Below are positions 37,244 through 50,558 of a stretch of DNA of 57,366 bases, piece by piece. The notes beneath the pieces were generated by a model. That model was not told the DNA's origin. It saw only the letters and a list, made by a program, of their open reading frames with translations, and searched no databases. Both the position numbers and the translations under genes were made by a program. The DNA lies in assembly GCA_024231375.1 (NCBI GenBank), contig JAAEQP010001819.1, forward strand, positions 1 through 57,366. Reading direction: 5' to 3'. Positions within the stretch are counted from its first letter, which is position 1. Each line of letters opens with the position of its first letter. This stretch comes from a bacterium (GTDB lineage: Bacteria; Hydrogenedentota; Hydrogenedentia; Hydrogenedentiales; SLHB01).

Positions 37244-37615
37244 CTACTGCCCCCATTTCTCCCATGTTTCGCGTCGGTCCCTCGCTTCTTGGAGCATTGA
37301 GAGCACAGTTGAGAACCTCTTTCGGGGTACTGCCCACCAACACTGCAAGTAATGGAACTCATGCAGCCACAGGTTGCCTGAAGAAGCATAGGAGCTGATT
37401 GGCATGTCGAGAAGGAATCTGAGGACGTCAGGATAGTGCTTGCTCAGGCACCAGACTTTGAAACGGCCTTTCTTCGTGACAGTCCCGAGCACATGCACGT
37501 CGAAGCGAACATGGACAATGTCTTCGGGCTCCACCACTACCGTCTGGCCGAAGAGGCGGCGACCAACTAGCACGGCACCATCAACCCGCAGATTCCACGG
37601 AGACAGATAGAGCAT
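37244..37615 (-). CDS. Small protein of unknown function, possible PH-like fold
   Basis: 123 residues from the ATG at 37615, preceded by AATAGGGGGTGGCGT, a good ribosome site; an in-frame ATG 13 codons earlier lacks one. The sequence LSPWNLRVDGAVLVGRRLFGQ followed by VVEPEDIVHVRFDVHV and a Trp/His-rich C-terminus (WLHEFHYLQCWWAVPRK) alternates like a small beta-barrel, loosely recalling bacterial PH domains. The codon pattern and composition look protein-like. The last codons (KWGQ stop) fall inside a degenerate copy of the AAATGG-type repeat. No partner gene. Function not assigned. Confidence 0.5.
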   Translation of the reverse strand: MLYLSPWNLRVDGAVLVGRRLFGQTVVVEPEDIVHVRFDVHVLGTVTKKGRFKVWCLSKHYPDVLRFLLDMPISSYASSGNLWLHEFHYLQCWWAVPRKRFSTVLSMLQEARDRRETWEKWGQ

Positions 37616-37795
37616 ACGCCACCCCCTATTCGCAGCAGCCCACCTCCTGATCATCCACTAGAGTGTAGTGACACAACTGCCCAGTAGCAGGTAAGGGTCC
37701 CACCGCAAACAAATGGGGGACAGTAACCATTTTTAGCGTTCGTTCTCCGTCCGCGCCGAGGCGTTTCGCCGTTTCGTTGCTGTCCCTCATTCCTG

Positions 37796-38863
37796 TCAGT
37801 ATACGATCTCTGAGTCGCCGCTCACGACCACATTCCAGGTGTCGCGAATGTCAGGCATTATGCCCGCCCTCATGTTCTCGATCAGGTCGTCGGAGTGCTC
37901 CCAAATCTCTTCAACGTTGCGCCACCAAACCTCCCAGGCACCGGGATCGGCACCGAGGTCCTGGTCGGTCATCTCCCGAAGAGAGTCCAAGATCCAGTGC
38001 TCATTTGGGACCGGGGCTTGGGGCATCTGTTCAATCAGGAATGGGATCAAGTTTGAGTCACCCAGCAGGACCAACGCCCTCACCGCCGCCTCTGCGTTCG
38101 GTGGGCCTAGAGGAGTCGCACGGCTGGTGTGCGTTTCCGCCAGACTATCCCGAATGGGAGTGATCGCTTCTGTGTCTCCGAGCAAGGCCAGTGCGTCCAG
38201 CACGGCTCCCGGCGCCTCACCGACGAGAGTTTCCGGAACCAGCGCGATCAGGGCCGGTACGGCACCTTCGCATCTGGAGAATCCAAGCGCCCAGGCGCAG
38301 AATTCGCGGCTCGTGTCGCCACACTTGTACCGTCCGGCGATGCAATCGACGAGAAACGCCACTTCGGCCGGCGGTGCATCGAGCTTCCCCTGCCTCGCTA
38401 ATGCCACTGCCCCGAGGGCCTTCGCAAGGACGGCGGGATTGTCTTCGAAGCCGCTGGTGAGAGGAGTGCCCAATTCGCCTTGACAGTCTCTGGCCCAGAG
38501 TTCCTTCGACAGGGACTCGCATCGTTCTGTGCGTATGTTGCTGAGCAGTTCGGCCAAGCGCCGGGCCGACAGGGCGTCCAATTGGGTGAAGGACTTGGTT
38601 TCCTGTTCAACGAGTGGCAGTACTGAGTCGCCGTACTCGATACAAGGCCCGATCGCGAAAGCGCCAAATACGTCGTCCTTCACGACCTTGCGGGCTCCGT
38701 GTTCCGGTGAGCGCACAGGGAGGCCCATCGCTCGCTGGTTGATCCAGTCAGCGGCGGAGTGAAACAACAGGCAGAGCACGGAAATCGCGAGGACGAGCAC
38801 CAAACATTTCCCGCGACACCCCATACACGAGGTCCGGGAAGCCGATCGATCCGCTAGCGACAT
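37796..38863 (-). CDS. Membrane-anchored HEAT-repeat-like protein
   Basis: 355 residues; GGGGAGGTCACTGA precedes the ATG. One N-terminal transmembrane helix (CLVLVLAISVLCLLFHSAADW, about 20-40) is followed by helical pairs typical of HEAT/PBS repeats: SREFCAWALGFSRCEGAVPALIA, APGAVLDALALLGDTEAITPI, NAEAAVRALVLLGDSNLIPFL and HWILDSLREMTDQDLGADP near the C-terminus. The last repeat is the version often ending in DLG-x2-P-x2-W-x2-WW. The family mediates protein-protein contacts; partner unknown. It lies at the border of the repeat-rich accessory patch, with repeat fragments directly upstream. Confidence 0.7.
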   Translation of the reverse strand: MSLADRSASRTSCMGCRGKCLVLVLAISVLCLLFHSAADWINQRAMGLPVRSPEHGARKVVKDDVFGAFAIGPCIEYGDSVLPLVEQETKSFTQLDALSARRLAELLSNIRTERCESLSKELWARDCQGELGTPLTSGFEDNPAVLAKALGAVALARQGKLDAPPAEVAFLVDCIAGRYKCGDTSREFCAWALGFSRCEGAVPALIALVPETLVGEAPGAVLDALALLGDTEAITPIRDSLAETHTSRATPLGPPNAEAAVRALVLLGDSNLIPFLIEQMPQAPVPNEHWILDSLREMTDQDLGADPGAWEVWWRNVEEIWEHSDDLIENMRAGIMPDIRDTWNVVVSGDSEIVY

Positions 38864-39129
38864 TCAGTGACCTCCCCGCATTCCTACCCCAATGCCTGGA
38901 CTCGTTGTTATCCGTGATGGAACTCAATGAATCCGTGGTCCGTCCTCAGGCTTCCCCGGCCTCACCATACCCACAGCATAGCACGTCGTTGTCATAGTTT
39001 GTGATGCTCATGAGTCGGTTTGTGTCGTAGGAGCAACCCGCGCCGAGTCCCCGTTCGCGCCCTCAGCGCCCTCCCTGCTATACTCTGTCGAGCAACGACG
39101 CTTGGCATGTAGCATGTGGAGGCCAACCC
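38864..39129. other. Divergent intergenic region with repeat debris and a possible promoter
   Basis: 266 bases without a gene. 38934-38958 (CCGTGGTCCGTCCTCAGGCT...) is a fragment of the dispersed repeat family of 35044 and 36542. TATACT at 39079-39084 is a plausible -10 for the HTH gene at 39130, but its -35 is weak. Confidence 0.45.
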
Positions 39130-39594
39130 GTGAAAGAACAGGAAGCCCGCGTAGACAGCGACCATCAACTGGTGATGTATGTGGAGCGTGAGGACGGCAC
39201 GTACGGTCCCATTCAGACGGGCTCGTTCATGAAGGCCAACTACTGGGACGACTACGTGGAGCATTGGCGCAAGGTGGAGCAGGACCAGTTCGCCAAGTTG
39301 CGCGCGGGCGAGATCAGTACCGTGGGCTACTACATGGTCATGTTCAACATATCCGAAGCGGACCTGGGCGCGCGGGTCGGCGTGAGCGCGCGCAAGGTGC
39401 GCAAACACATTCAACCGGAACACTTCGCCAAAATGTCACTGTCTCTGCTGCGCCGGTACGCGGAGGTGTTCAATATTCCGGTTGCCAACATGTTCCAGGT
39501 GGTCGCGCAAAGCGAATCTGGGGTGATTGCGCAGGAGAAAACGCCGAACCCGATGCTCGTCATCGCCAAATCAGAAGGCCTGGACCGTGAGTAA
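39130..39594 (+). CDS. Small HTH (XRE-like) protein coupled to a BtrH-like protein
   Basis: 154 residues from a GTG with GGAGG seven bases upstream. The N-terminal half (YVEREDGTYGPIQTGSFMKANYWDDYVEHWRK) is unfamiliar. The C-terminal half, NISEADLGARVGVSARKVRKHIQPEHFAKMSLSLLRRYAEVFNIPVANMF, follows the helix-turn-helix pattern of XRE/Cro domains: helix, turn at VGVS, recognition helix, then LLRRYAEVFNIP. It could regulate its own operon. The stop overlaps the next gene's GTG start by eight bases, which implies translational coupling. No named family recognised beyond the HTH. Confidence 0.65.
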   Translation: MKEQEARVDSDHQLVMYVEREDGTYGPIQTGSFMKANYWDDYVEHWRKVEQDQFAKLRAGEISTVGYYMVMFNISEADLGARVGVSARKVRKHIQPEHFAKMSLSLLRRYAEVFNIPVANMFQVVAQSESGVIAQEKTPNPMLVIAKSEGLDRE

Positions 39595-40591
39595 CATACA
39601 GTTCGAACACAAACTTGCCGCCCATTGTGAATCGGGTACCGTGGCCGCCTTGCTGAACCATGCGGGCGTCGCCATGACCGAACCCATGGCGTTCGGAATC
39701 GCCGGCGCCGCGTTCTTCGGCTACCTGAAGACGCGGATGCTCCCGTTCCCCATGTTGGCCGTGCGCAATCAGCCGGGCAAGATCCGCGTGAACCTGTCGA
39801 AATACCTCGGGGTGAAGTTCGAGAACCAGCAGTTCCGTGATCCCGACAAGGCGATGGCGGCGCTGGATGCTCTGCTGGACCAGGGGATACCGGCGGCGTT
39901 GCAGGTGAACTTTTTCGACATGGAATACGTGCCCCCTTACGCGCGCGCGCACTTCAACGGGCACTTCATGGTCGTGGTCGGCAAGGAAGACGACAAGTAC
40001 ATCGTCAGTGACGCGTATTGCCCGACCTTGGCCCGGCTGAAGGCCGACTCGCTGCGGAAGGCGCGATTCGCGAAGGGGTCGTTCGCGCCCAAAGGGCTCA
40101 TGTTCCACTTGACGAAGACGCCGGACTCCATTGACATGGAGCGCGCCATCCGCAAGGGCATCAAGCATGCGGTGTTCTACATGCTGAAACTGCCGATCCC
40201 GTTCCTGGGCGTCAAGGGCATCCATTACTTCGCGAACAAGGTGATCGAGTGGCCCAAGATTACGGGGACCGAAGACCGCCTCGCCCACGAAATCATGATG
40301 ATCAATGTGCTCATGGAAGACCGCGGCACGGGCGGCGGGGGATTCCGCTTCCTCTACGCGTCGTTCCTGCAGGAAGCCGCGGAAGTCCTGCACGAGCCGG
40401 GCCTGGAAGATTTGGCGAAGCGGATGATGGTGAACGGCGACGAATGGCGGGCCATCTCGGTGCATGCAGCCCGCATGGGCAAGCGGCGTGACCTTGGTAC
40501 GGCCAATCTCGCCGAGTTGAGCGACATGATCCATGAGCGCGGACACGTGGAACGCGATCTGTTTTTGGAGTTGGCGAAGTACGGGAAGTAG
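39587..40591 (+). CDS. BtrH N-terminal domain / DUF4872 protein
   Basis: 334 residues from the GTG at 39587, inside the previous gene's last codons, preceded by AAGG. HCESGTVAALLNHAG (residues 11-25), MTEPMAFGIAGAAFFGYL and GHFMVVVGKEDDKYIVSDAY define the BtrH_N fold, a papain-like acyltransferase in which Cys and His act; C12 and the His of FNGHFMVV near residue 125 are present. The rest (about 165-330) corresponds to DUF4872, with AHEIMMINVLMEDRGTGGGGFRFLYASFLQEA. BtrH in butirosin synthesis transfers an acyl chain from a carrier protein. No carrier protein or biosynthetic genes lie here, so the acyl donor and acceptor are unknown. Confidence 0.8.
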   Translation: MSNIQFEHKLAAHCESGTVAALLNHAGVAMTEPMAFGIAGAAFFGYLKTRMLPFPMLAVRNQPGKIRVNLSKYLGVKFENQQFRDPDKAMAALDALLDQGIPAALQVNFFDMEYVPPYARAHFNGHFMVVVGKEDDKYIVSDAYCPTLARLKADSLRKARFAKGSFAPKGLMFHLTKTPDSIDMERAIRKGIKHAVFYMLKLPIPFLGVKGIHYFANKVIEWPKITGTEDRLAHEIMMINVLMEDRGTGGGGFRFLYASFLQEAAEVLHEPGLEDLAKRMMVNGDEWRAISVHAARMGKRRDLGTANLAELSDMIHERGHVERDLFLELAKYGK

Positions 40592-40647
40592 AACGCGAGA
40601 TAGCCGGCAACGGCCTGTTCCGTCGTCCTTCCGCAGGAAGGCGGAGA

Positions 40648-40697
40648 TGGAGACCTTCGGTCGCGGGATGTGGCGCGGTCAGAGACCGGCCACAACG
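40648..40697. repeat. Dispersed hairpin repeat (partner of 53260-53310)
   Basis: TGGAGACCT-CGGTCG-...-GGCGCGGTCAG-... is shared with 53261-53310. Here the hairpin is TGTGGC...CGGTC AGA GACCGG...CCACA (40669-40694). It follows the BtrH-like gene in an otherwise featureless 147-base gap. Confidence 0.6.
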
Positions 40698-40738
40698 AGA
40701 CCCCTCACCCTGTCCTCGTCCCATCCAAGCTCCCGCCG

Positions 40739-41833
40739 TCACCTCAACGGAATATGCACGTTGAACGAGTGATTCCGGTCTTTGTCCGCGGCGCAGAAGA
40801 GGACGGCGGGCTTCCCGTCTTCCAGGTAGAGTTGCGGGCGTTCAAGATGGCTCAGGCTCTGTTCCGTGCCGTCTTCCCAGCGAATCGTCCGGGTCGAGAC
40901 AAGGGGATGGGCGGAAGGCTTCCAGTCGTGGCCGTCCGTGGACTCGAATAGGACGAGCGTGCGCTTGTGGGGCGTGTAGTTGGCCTGCATGTCCTTGAGG
41001 ATGGCGTAGAACCGGTCGTCCTGGCGCCAGATGAAGGGGTCCTCCGCGGGAAACTTGCTCGTCTCGTGCGTGAGGATCGGTTTCGGGTCCTTCTTGAACG
41101 GACCGAGGGGATCGTCGGCAACGGCCACGCCGTGAAACACCCGCCCGTCTTCGCCCAGGCATTTGTACACCATCAGATAGGAACCGTCGGCACATTGCGT
41201 GACGCTGGGGTTCGACGTCATCAGCGCGTCGTGGGTGCCGGGCGTGGCGGGGATGAGGGGGGCATCGATGCGCGTCCACGGTCCCGCCGGATGGTCCGCG
41301 TGGGCCACGCCGATGCGCTGCGTTTCGCGCGTGGGATGCCAGTAGTCCGCCTTCGGGTCGGGCATGCCGTCCGGTATCGTGCCTTCGACGCGTGCGGAAC
41401 TGAAGTAGAGGTAGTATCTCCCGCGCGTGTGGAGCACGGTGGGGTTGTGCGTGGTGCTGGTGACCCAGTTGGGGCCTTGGTTGCCGGGCAACGCTACGGA
41501 CCGGAAGGTGTACGGGCCCAACGGGTCGGCCGCGGTGGCGTGGGCGATTTCCGAGTGGGACAGCCATGCGTGGTGGCCCAAGCGCCGGGGCCATCGCGCG
41601 TAGAGCAAATGGCATGTTCCGTCTTCGGTACGCGTCATGCTGCCGCCCCAAATGTACCAGTCATTGTCGATGAATCTGGCGCGCAGGGGGATGGGGTGAA
41701 TCATGGCGTTCAGGTTCAGAGTCGATGCTGCCGATTCAGCGGCCATGGCGTCCCTCCTGACGGCCAGCATCCACACGGAGGCCAGACCCGCTCGTTTCAG
41801 AAATCCACGTCGATTGGGCGTGTTGTCCGTCAT
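40739..41833 (-). CDS. Tat-exported GH43/GH117-like glycosidase
   Basis: 364 residues from the ATG at 41833, which has AGGAGAG six bases upstream; an ATG nine codons earlier lacks one. NRRGFLKRAGLASVWMLAV is a twin-arginine signal. The body has five-bladed beta-propeller features: NDWYIWGGSMTRTEDGTCHLLYARWP, WVTSTTHNPTVLHTRGRYYLYFSSA, DALMTSNPSVTQCADGSYLMVYKC, KFPAEDPFIWRQDDRFYAILKD and LERPQLYLEDGKPAVLFCA. These N-P-x-V and E-D-P-F-I-W blades are typical of GH43/GH117 glycosidases. Family boundary and substrate cannot be fixed by eye. Confidence 0.72.
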   Translation of the reverse strand: MTDNTPNRRGFLKRAGLASVWMLAVRRDAMAAESAASTLNLNAMIHPIPLRARFIDNDWYIWGGSMTRTEDGTCHLLYARWPRRLGHHAWLSHSEIAHATAADPLGPYTFRSVALPGNQGPNWVTSTTHNPTVLHTRGRYYLYFSSARVEGTIPDGMPDPKADYWHPTRETQRIGVAHADHPAGPWTRIDAPLIPATPGTHDALMTSNPSVTQCADGSYLMVYKCLGEDGRVFHGVAVADDPLGPFKKDPKPILTHETSKFPAEDPFIWRQDDRFYAILKDMQANYTPHKRTLVLFESTDGHDWKPSAHPLVSTRTIRWEDGTEQSLSHLERPQLYLEDGKPAVLFCAADKDRNHSFNVHIPLR

Positions 41834-41853
41834 GGCTTCTCTCCTGATGTTGA

Positions 41854-43916
<2,063 letters not shown>

Positions 43917-43972
43917 CGCGCGAGACAGGGCCCGCGCCGCGCCCAGTCCCGTGCAACACGGGGGTCATTGAC

Positions 43973-44869
43973 ATGGAACTGATCAATCAGGTGCTGGCGA
44001 ACCCGCAGATGAAACACGCCATCATGGTCCATCTTCCTGTGGCATTGGCCGTGCTTGGCGTGCCCCTTGTCCTCTTGGCGTCGGTAATCAAGACCAAACG
44101 TTTCGGGTTGCGTTGGTTCGCGGCTCTGGCCTACGTGGTGCTCATCGTCGCGGCCGTCGTGACGGTCGAGAGCGGCGAGGTAGCCCTGGATGTCGTGCCG
44201 GAAACGGTTCCACAGGAGGCGCGGGACGTGGCGCACGACCATGAGGAAATGGCCGAGAAGGTTTGGATGTTCGGTCTTGCCACCGCGATTCTTCTCGCAT
44301 TGACCGCCGTTCCGAACACCACCGCCCGCCGCATCTTTGTGGCGTTGGCGATTCTGGCATCCCTGGCCACGGCTGGCTGGGTCGGCGTGGTGGGATACCA
44401 CGGCGGCGTGCTTGTCTACGATCATGGCGTTGGCACGCCCGCGATGAAGGGTCCGCCCGGAGAACCGGCCGCCGCGAAACCAACCGTCGACGGATACACG
44501 CCCGCCCTACGCGCATTCACGAAAGAGCAGGCCGCGCGTGTGAGTTATCTGCGCGATATCGCCCCCTTGCTGGATAAGCAGTGCCTGGACTGCCACGATT
44601 CGGATTCGCCCGTGGACGGTGTCGATGTGTCGAGCGTGGCCGCCATGCTGGCGCCCGCCGGCGAGCACGGACCGACCGTTATCCCCGGGATGCCGGACGA
44701 GAGCCCCATGGTGTTGTACATCCGCGCCATCAAGAAACCGCGTATGCCCAAGTCGCGGTCCCCGCTGACGGCGGCGGACCTTCACCTCATCCGCATGTGG
44801 ATCGCAAACGGCGCCAAAGACGATTCGCTTGCTGTGGAGGGCGACCGCGTCGAACGCCTGGAGATGTAG
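43973..44869 (+). CDS. DUF2231 membrane protein fused to a planctomycete-type cytochrome c domain
   Basis: 298 residues from the ATG at 43973 with GGGGG about eight bases before. Four transmembrane helices (about 15-40, 47-66, 98-116, 122-144) form a DUF2231-like domain with MVHLPVALAVLG and a His pair. The C-terminal part has a heme c site C-L-D-C-H (C204, C207, H208) in the QCLDCHD context, followed by SPMVLYIRAIKKPRMPKSRSPLTAADLHLIRMWIANGA, the PSCyt1 pattern common in planctomycetes. It probably moves electrons at the periplasmic face. Catalytic function unknown; such domains often accompany large secreted enzymes. A 17-base hairpin follows the stop. Confidence 0.82.
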   Translation: MELINQVLANPQMKHAIMVHLPVALAVLGVPLVLLASVIKTKRFGLRWFAALAYVVLIVAAVVTVESGEVALDVVPETVPQEARDVAHDHEEMAEKVWMFGLATAILLALTAVPNTTARRIFVALAILASLATAGWVGVVGYHGGVLVYDHGVGTPAMKGPPGEPAAAKPTVDGYTPALRAFTKEQAARVSYLRDIAPLLDKQCLDCHDSDSPVDGVDVSSVAAMLAPAGEHGPTVIPGMPDESPMVLYIRAIKKPRMPKSRSPLTAADLHLIRMWIANGAKDDSLAVEGDRVERLEM

Positions 44870-44887
44870 CCTGCGCCGGGCGCAGGG

Positions 44888-46270
44888 TTACGAGTGAATC
44901 ATGCGGCCGTCCACGCCGAGGGCAGCCTCTTTGAGGGCTTCGGCGAGGGTGGGATGGGCATGACAGGCGCGGGCCAGATCTTCGCTGGACGCGCCGAACT
45001 CAATGGCCACGGCCGCTTCGGCGATGAGGTCGCCCGCGCGCGGTCCGATGATGTGGACGCCCAGTACACGGTCCGTCTTGGCGTCGGCAAGCACCTTCAC
45101 ACGGCCCTGCGTATCGCCCAGGGCACGCGCACGCCCGTTGGCCATGAAGGCGAATACGCCTTTCCGATAGTCGACGCCCGCTTCCTTCAATGCGTCTTCC
45201 GTCTTGCCGACCGACGCGATCTCAGGATGGGTGTAGGCCACGCCCGGGATGGCATCGTAGTTGACGTGGCCGTAGCCCGTGACGATGCGCTCCACACATG
45301 CCACGCCCTCTTCTTCAGCCTTGTGGGCGAGCATGGGGCCGCGGATGACGTCGCCGATGGCGTAGATGCCGGGGGCCGACGCAGCAAAGGCATCATCAAC
45401 CGGAATGCGCCCCCGATCGTCGAGCGTGATTCCGACGGTGTCCAGGCCGAGCCCGTCGGTGTTTGGCACGCGGCCCACGGCGCACAGCACGCGGTCGCAT
45501 GTGATGGGGTCTTTCCCTTCGATCTCGACGACGCAGCCGGCGCCTTTCTTGCGAGCGCCCGTCACCCGGCATCCCAACTCAAAGGTGAGGGTCTGTTTCT
45601 TGAAAATCTTGAGTGCCTCGGCGGCCAAGTCCGAATCCATGCCCGGCAGGATGCGGTCCAGGTATTCCAGAACCGTCACCTCGGCGCCAAGGCGTCGCCA
45701 CACCGACCCCAATTCCAGGCCAATGTAGCCTGCGCCGATGACGACCAAGTGCTTGGGTACCTTAGGATAGGCGAGGGCTTCGGCACTGGTTCCGACCCGG
45801 TCGCCGTCAATCTCCACGCCCTTGAGGGAGGCTGTCGTGCTTCCCGTGGCGACCAGAACATGTTTCGCGCCCAGTTCTTCGGGGTTGCCGCCATCCACGA
45901 CCACCTTGCCGGGACCGTCCAAGCGCGCATGGCCCGTGTACCGGGTTACCTTGTTCTTCTTGAACAGTCCTGCGATGCCCTTGGTCAGACCGGTCACGAC
46001 CTCGTCTTTGCGTTGCAGCATGGCGGCAAGGTCGAGTTTCACGCCGGTGGTCTTGATGCCGTGCGCCGCCAAGCCTTCTTTCGTCTCGGCATAGCGCTCG
46101 CTGGATTCAAGGAGGGCCTTGCTCGGAATGCAGCCGACACGGAGGCAAGTGCCACCCAGCGCGGGTTCACGCTCAACACAGGCCACATCGAGGCCCAGTT
46201 GCGCCGCTCGAATCGCGGCCACGTAGCCGCCCGGACCCGCGCCGATGACAACAAGGTCATGCTGTTTCAT
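44888..46270 (-). CDS. lpd: Dihydrolipoyl dehydrogenase (E3)
   Basis: 460 residues. The FAD motif VIGAGPGGYVAAIRAAQLG starts near residue 8, the redox disulfide is GGTCLRVGCIPSK (C42, C47), the NAD site is VVIGAGYIGLELGSVW, and the catalytic His-Glu lies in ACHAHPTLAEALKEA near the C-terminus. It reoxidises dihydrolipoamide with NAD+. It is the third gene of the odhA-odhB-lpd operon, 18 bases after odhB, so it probably serves the 2-oxoglutarate dehydrogenase complex and perhaps others. All active-site residues are intact. Confidence 0.97.
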   Translation of the reverse strand: MKQHDLVVIGAGPGGYVAAIRAAQLGLDVACVEREPALGGTCLRVGCIPSKALLESSERYAETKEGLAAHGIKTTGVKLDLAAMLQRKDEVVTGLTKGIAGLFKKNKVTRYTGHARLDGPGKVVVDGGNPEELGAKHVLVATGSTTASLKGVEIDGDRVGTSAEALAYPKVPKHLVVIGAGYIGLELGSVWRRLGAEVTVLEYLDRILPGMDSDLAAEALKIFKKQTLTFELGCRVTGARKKGAGCVVEIEGKDPITCDRVLCAVGRVPNTDGLGLDTVGITLDDRGRIPVDDAFAASAPGIYAIGDVIRGPMLAHKAEEEGVACVERIVTGYGHVNYDAIPGVAYTHPEIASVGKTEDALKEAGVDYRKGVFAFMANGRARALGDTQGRVKVLADAKTDRVLGVHIIGPRAGDLIAEAAVAIEFGASSEDLARACHAHPTLAEALKEAALGVDGRMIHS

Positions 46271-46288
46271 GAGGTCCTCCGATTGAGG

Positions 46289-47482
46289 TCACACCCGCAG
46301 AAGAAGATGCAGCGGTTTCTCGATGCTCTCCTTAATTGTCTTCAGGAACGAGACCGCTTCGCGGCCGTCAATGATGCGGTGGTCGTAGGTCACGGCCACG
46401 TACATCATAGGGCGTATCACGACCTGGCCGTCGCGGGCCACGGGCCGATCTTGGATGGCGTGCATGCCCAGGATGGCGCTCTGGGGCGGGTTGACGATGG
46501 GCGTGGACATGAGCGATCCGAAGACGCCGCCATTGGTAATGGTGAAGGTGCCGCCTTCGAGTTCGTCGAGTCCGATCTTGTTCGTTTTCGCGCGTGCGCC
46601 GAAATCGGCGATGGATTGCTCAATGTCCGCGAGGTCCATGGCCTCGGCGTTTCGCAGTACGGGAACAACCAATCCTTTGGCGTTGCTGACGGCGATGCCA
46701 ATGTCGCAGAAGTCGTGGTACACCACATCCTCGCCGCGAATCTCGGCGTTGACGGTCGGGAACTTCTCCAGTGCTTCGACACAGGCGCGTACGAAGAACG
46801 ACATGAACCCGAGTTTCACCCCGTACTTCCCCTGGAATTCCTCTTGTAGCTCCGTGCGCACATCCTTCACGGCACCCAGGTCGATCTCGTTGAACGTGGT
46901 AAGCAGTGCCGCCGACCGCTGGATTTCGAGCAATCGTTCCGCAATCCGTCTCCGCATGGGACTCATGCGCACGACACGTTCGCCCCGGGTGCCTTCGCAC
47001 TTGGCGGGCTTCGGCGGAGCGGCCGCCGAGCCCGCATGCTGCAGCACGTCTTCCTTGAGCAGACGGCCGCCTGGCCCGGTGGCCTTCACATCCTCAGCCT
47101 TGAGGCCCTTGTCCGCCAACGCGCGTTTCGCGGCAGGCATGACGTGTGGCGCGTCGCCTGGGGTCTCCGGAGCTTCCGTCGGAAGGTCCTTCGTTGGTTC
47201 TGGCGCGGGTGCAGCGCCCGGTTCAGGCGTCGACTTCGGCGCCTCCGCTTCCTCCATGAGACCAATCACTTCGCCCACGGTAGCCGTGTCGCCCGATTCC
47301 TTCAGGATTTCGGTGACGATCCCCCCCACGGGTGCGGGGAGTTCCACGGTGGCCTTGTCGGACTCGATTTCGACGACGGGCTCGTCCTGTGCGATGTAGT
47401 CCCCCTTCGTCTTGAGCCATTCGCCGATCTCGACTTCGGTGATGGATTCGCCCACCGCCGGCACCTTCAATTCCACGGGCAT
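46289..47482 (-). CDS. odhB: 2-oxoglutarate dehydrogenase E2, dihydrolipoamide succinyltransferase
   Basis: 397 residues; GGGAGGAC precedes the ATG at 47482. The upstream part of the same open frame is antisense to odhA and not coding. A single lipoyl domain (1-80) carries the lipoyl lysine K43 in [12 protein letters not shown] Pro/Ala/Glu linker and the E3-binding domain ([19 protein letters not shown], about 115-150) follow, then the catalytic domain with [21 protein letters not shown] and [13 protein letters not shown] holding the active-site His and Asp. It transfers succinyl from lipoate to CoA. Confidence 0.95.
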   Translation of the reverse strand: MPVELKVPAVGESITEVEIGEWLKTKGDYIAQDEPVVEIESDKATVELPAPVGGIVTEILKESGDTATVGEVIGLMEEAEAPKSTPEPGAAPAPEPTKDLPTEAPETPGDAPHVMPAAKRALADKGLKAEDVKATGPGGRLLKEDVLQHAGSAAAPPKPAKCEGTRGERVVRMSPMRRRIAERLLEIQRSAALLTTFNEIDLGAVKDVRTELQEEFQGKYGVKLGFMSFFVRACVEALEKFPTVNAEIRGEDVVYHDFCDIGIAVSNAKGLVVPVLRNAEAMDLADIEQSIADFGARAKTNKIGLDELEGGTFTITNGGVFGSLMSTPIVNPPQSAILGMHAIQDRPVARDGQVVIRPMMYVAVTYDHRIIDGREAVSFLKTIKESIEKPLHLLLRV

Positions 47483-47535
47483 GCCGAGTGTCCTCCCAAT
47501 CGCGGTCTTGTGTTGCGCCCTTTTCCGGGGCGCGC

Positions 47536-50352
<2,817 letters not shown>

Positions 50353-50492
50353 TATTTCAGCCGATTCGCTTGTCCATGCCCGTATGTCCCAATGCCTTAC
50401 CCTCGATGACTATACCCAATGGAACCAACTGATGCACGGATTTGATTCCTGGGGCGGGCGGCCGCGCCGCGGGGCGTCGTGGTCCCGTACCG

Positions 50493-50521
50493 TTGCGGCC
50501 CTACCACCCCCGTGGTATATT
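50493..50521 (+). promoter_or_regulatory. Predicted promoter for the mntA-hepT module
   Basis: TTGCGG (50493-50498), 17 bases, TATATT (50516-50521); the mntA ATG is 38 bases downstream behind AGGAGGCGGG. The region from 50353 to 50492 is GC-rich and otherwise empty. Confidence 0.55.
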
Positions 50522-50558
50522 GCGCATGAAGAGCGGCGGGCATTAACCAGGAGGCGGG

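Larger units (their letters stand above)
36821..37732. repeat. Segment bounded by inverted AAATGGTTACTGTCCCC repeats
   Basis: The left end (36821-36841) reads AAATGGTTACTGTCCCCAT and continues T. The right end (37711-37732) is its reverse complement with one extra base. A third, degenerate copy in the left orientation is at 37235-37257. The enclosed 0.9 kb holds the RHS remnant, a palindrome cluster and a 123-residue protein gene. No transposase lies inside, so if it was mobile it was non-autonomous. Similar strings are, from memory, common near REP-associated transposases; not verified. Confidence 0.55.

Noticed and set aside
44870..44886. Bidirectional terminator CCTGCGC-CGG-GCGCAGG between the cytochrome and lpd genes
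   Set aside because: The hairpin is real, but no U-tract follows on either strand; left out of the feature list as a terminator.
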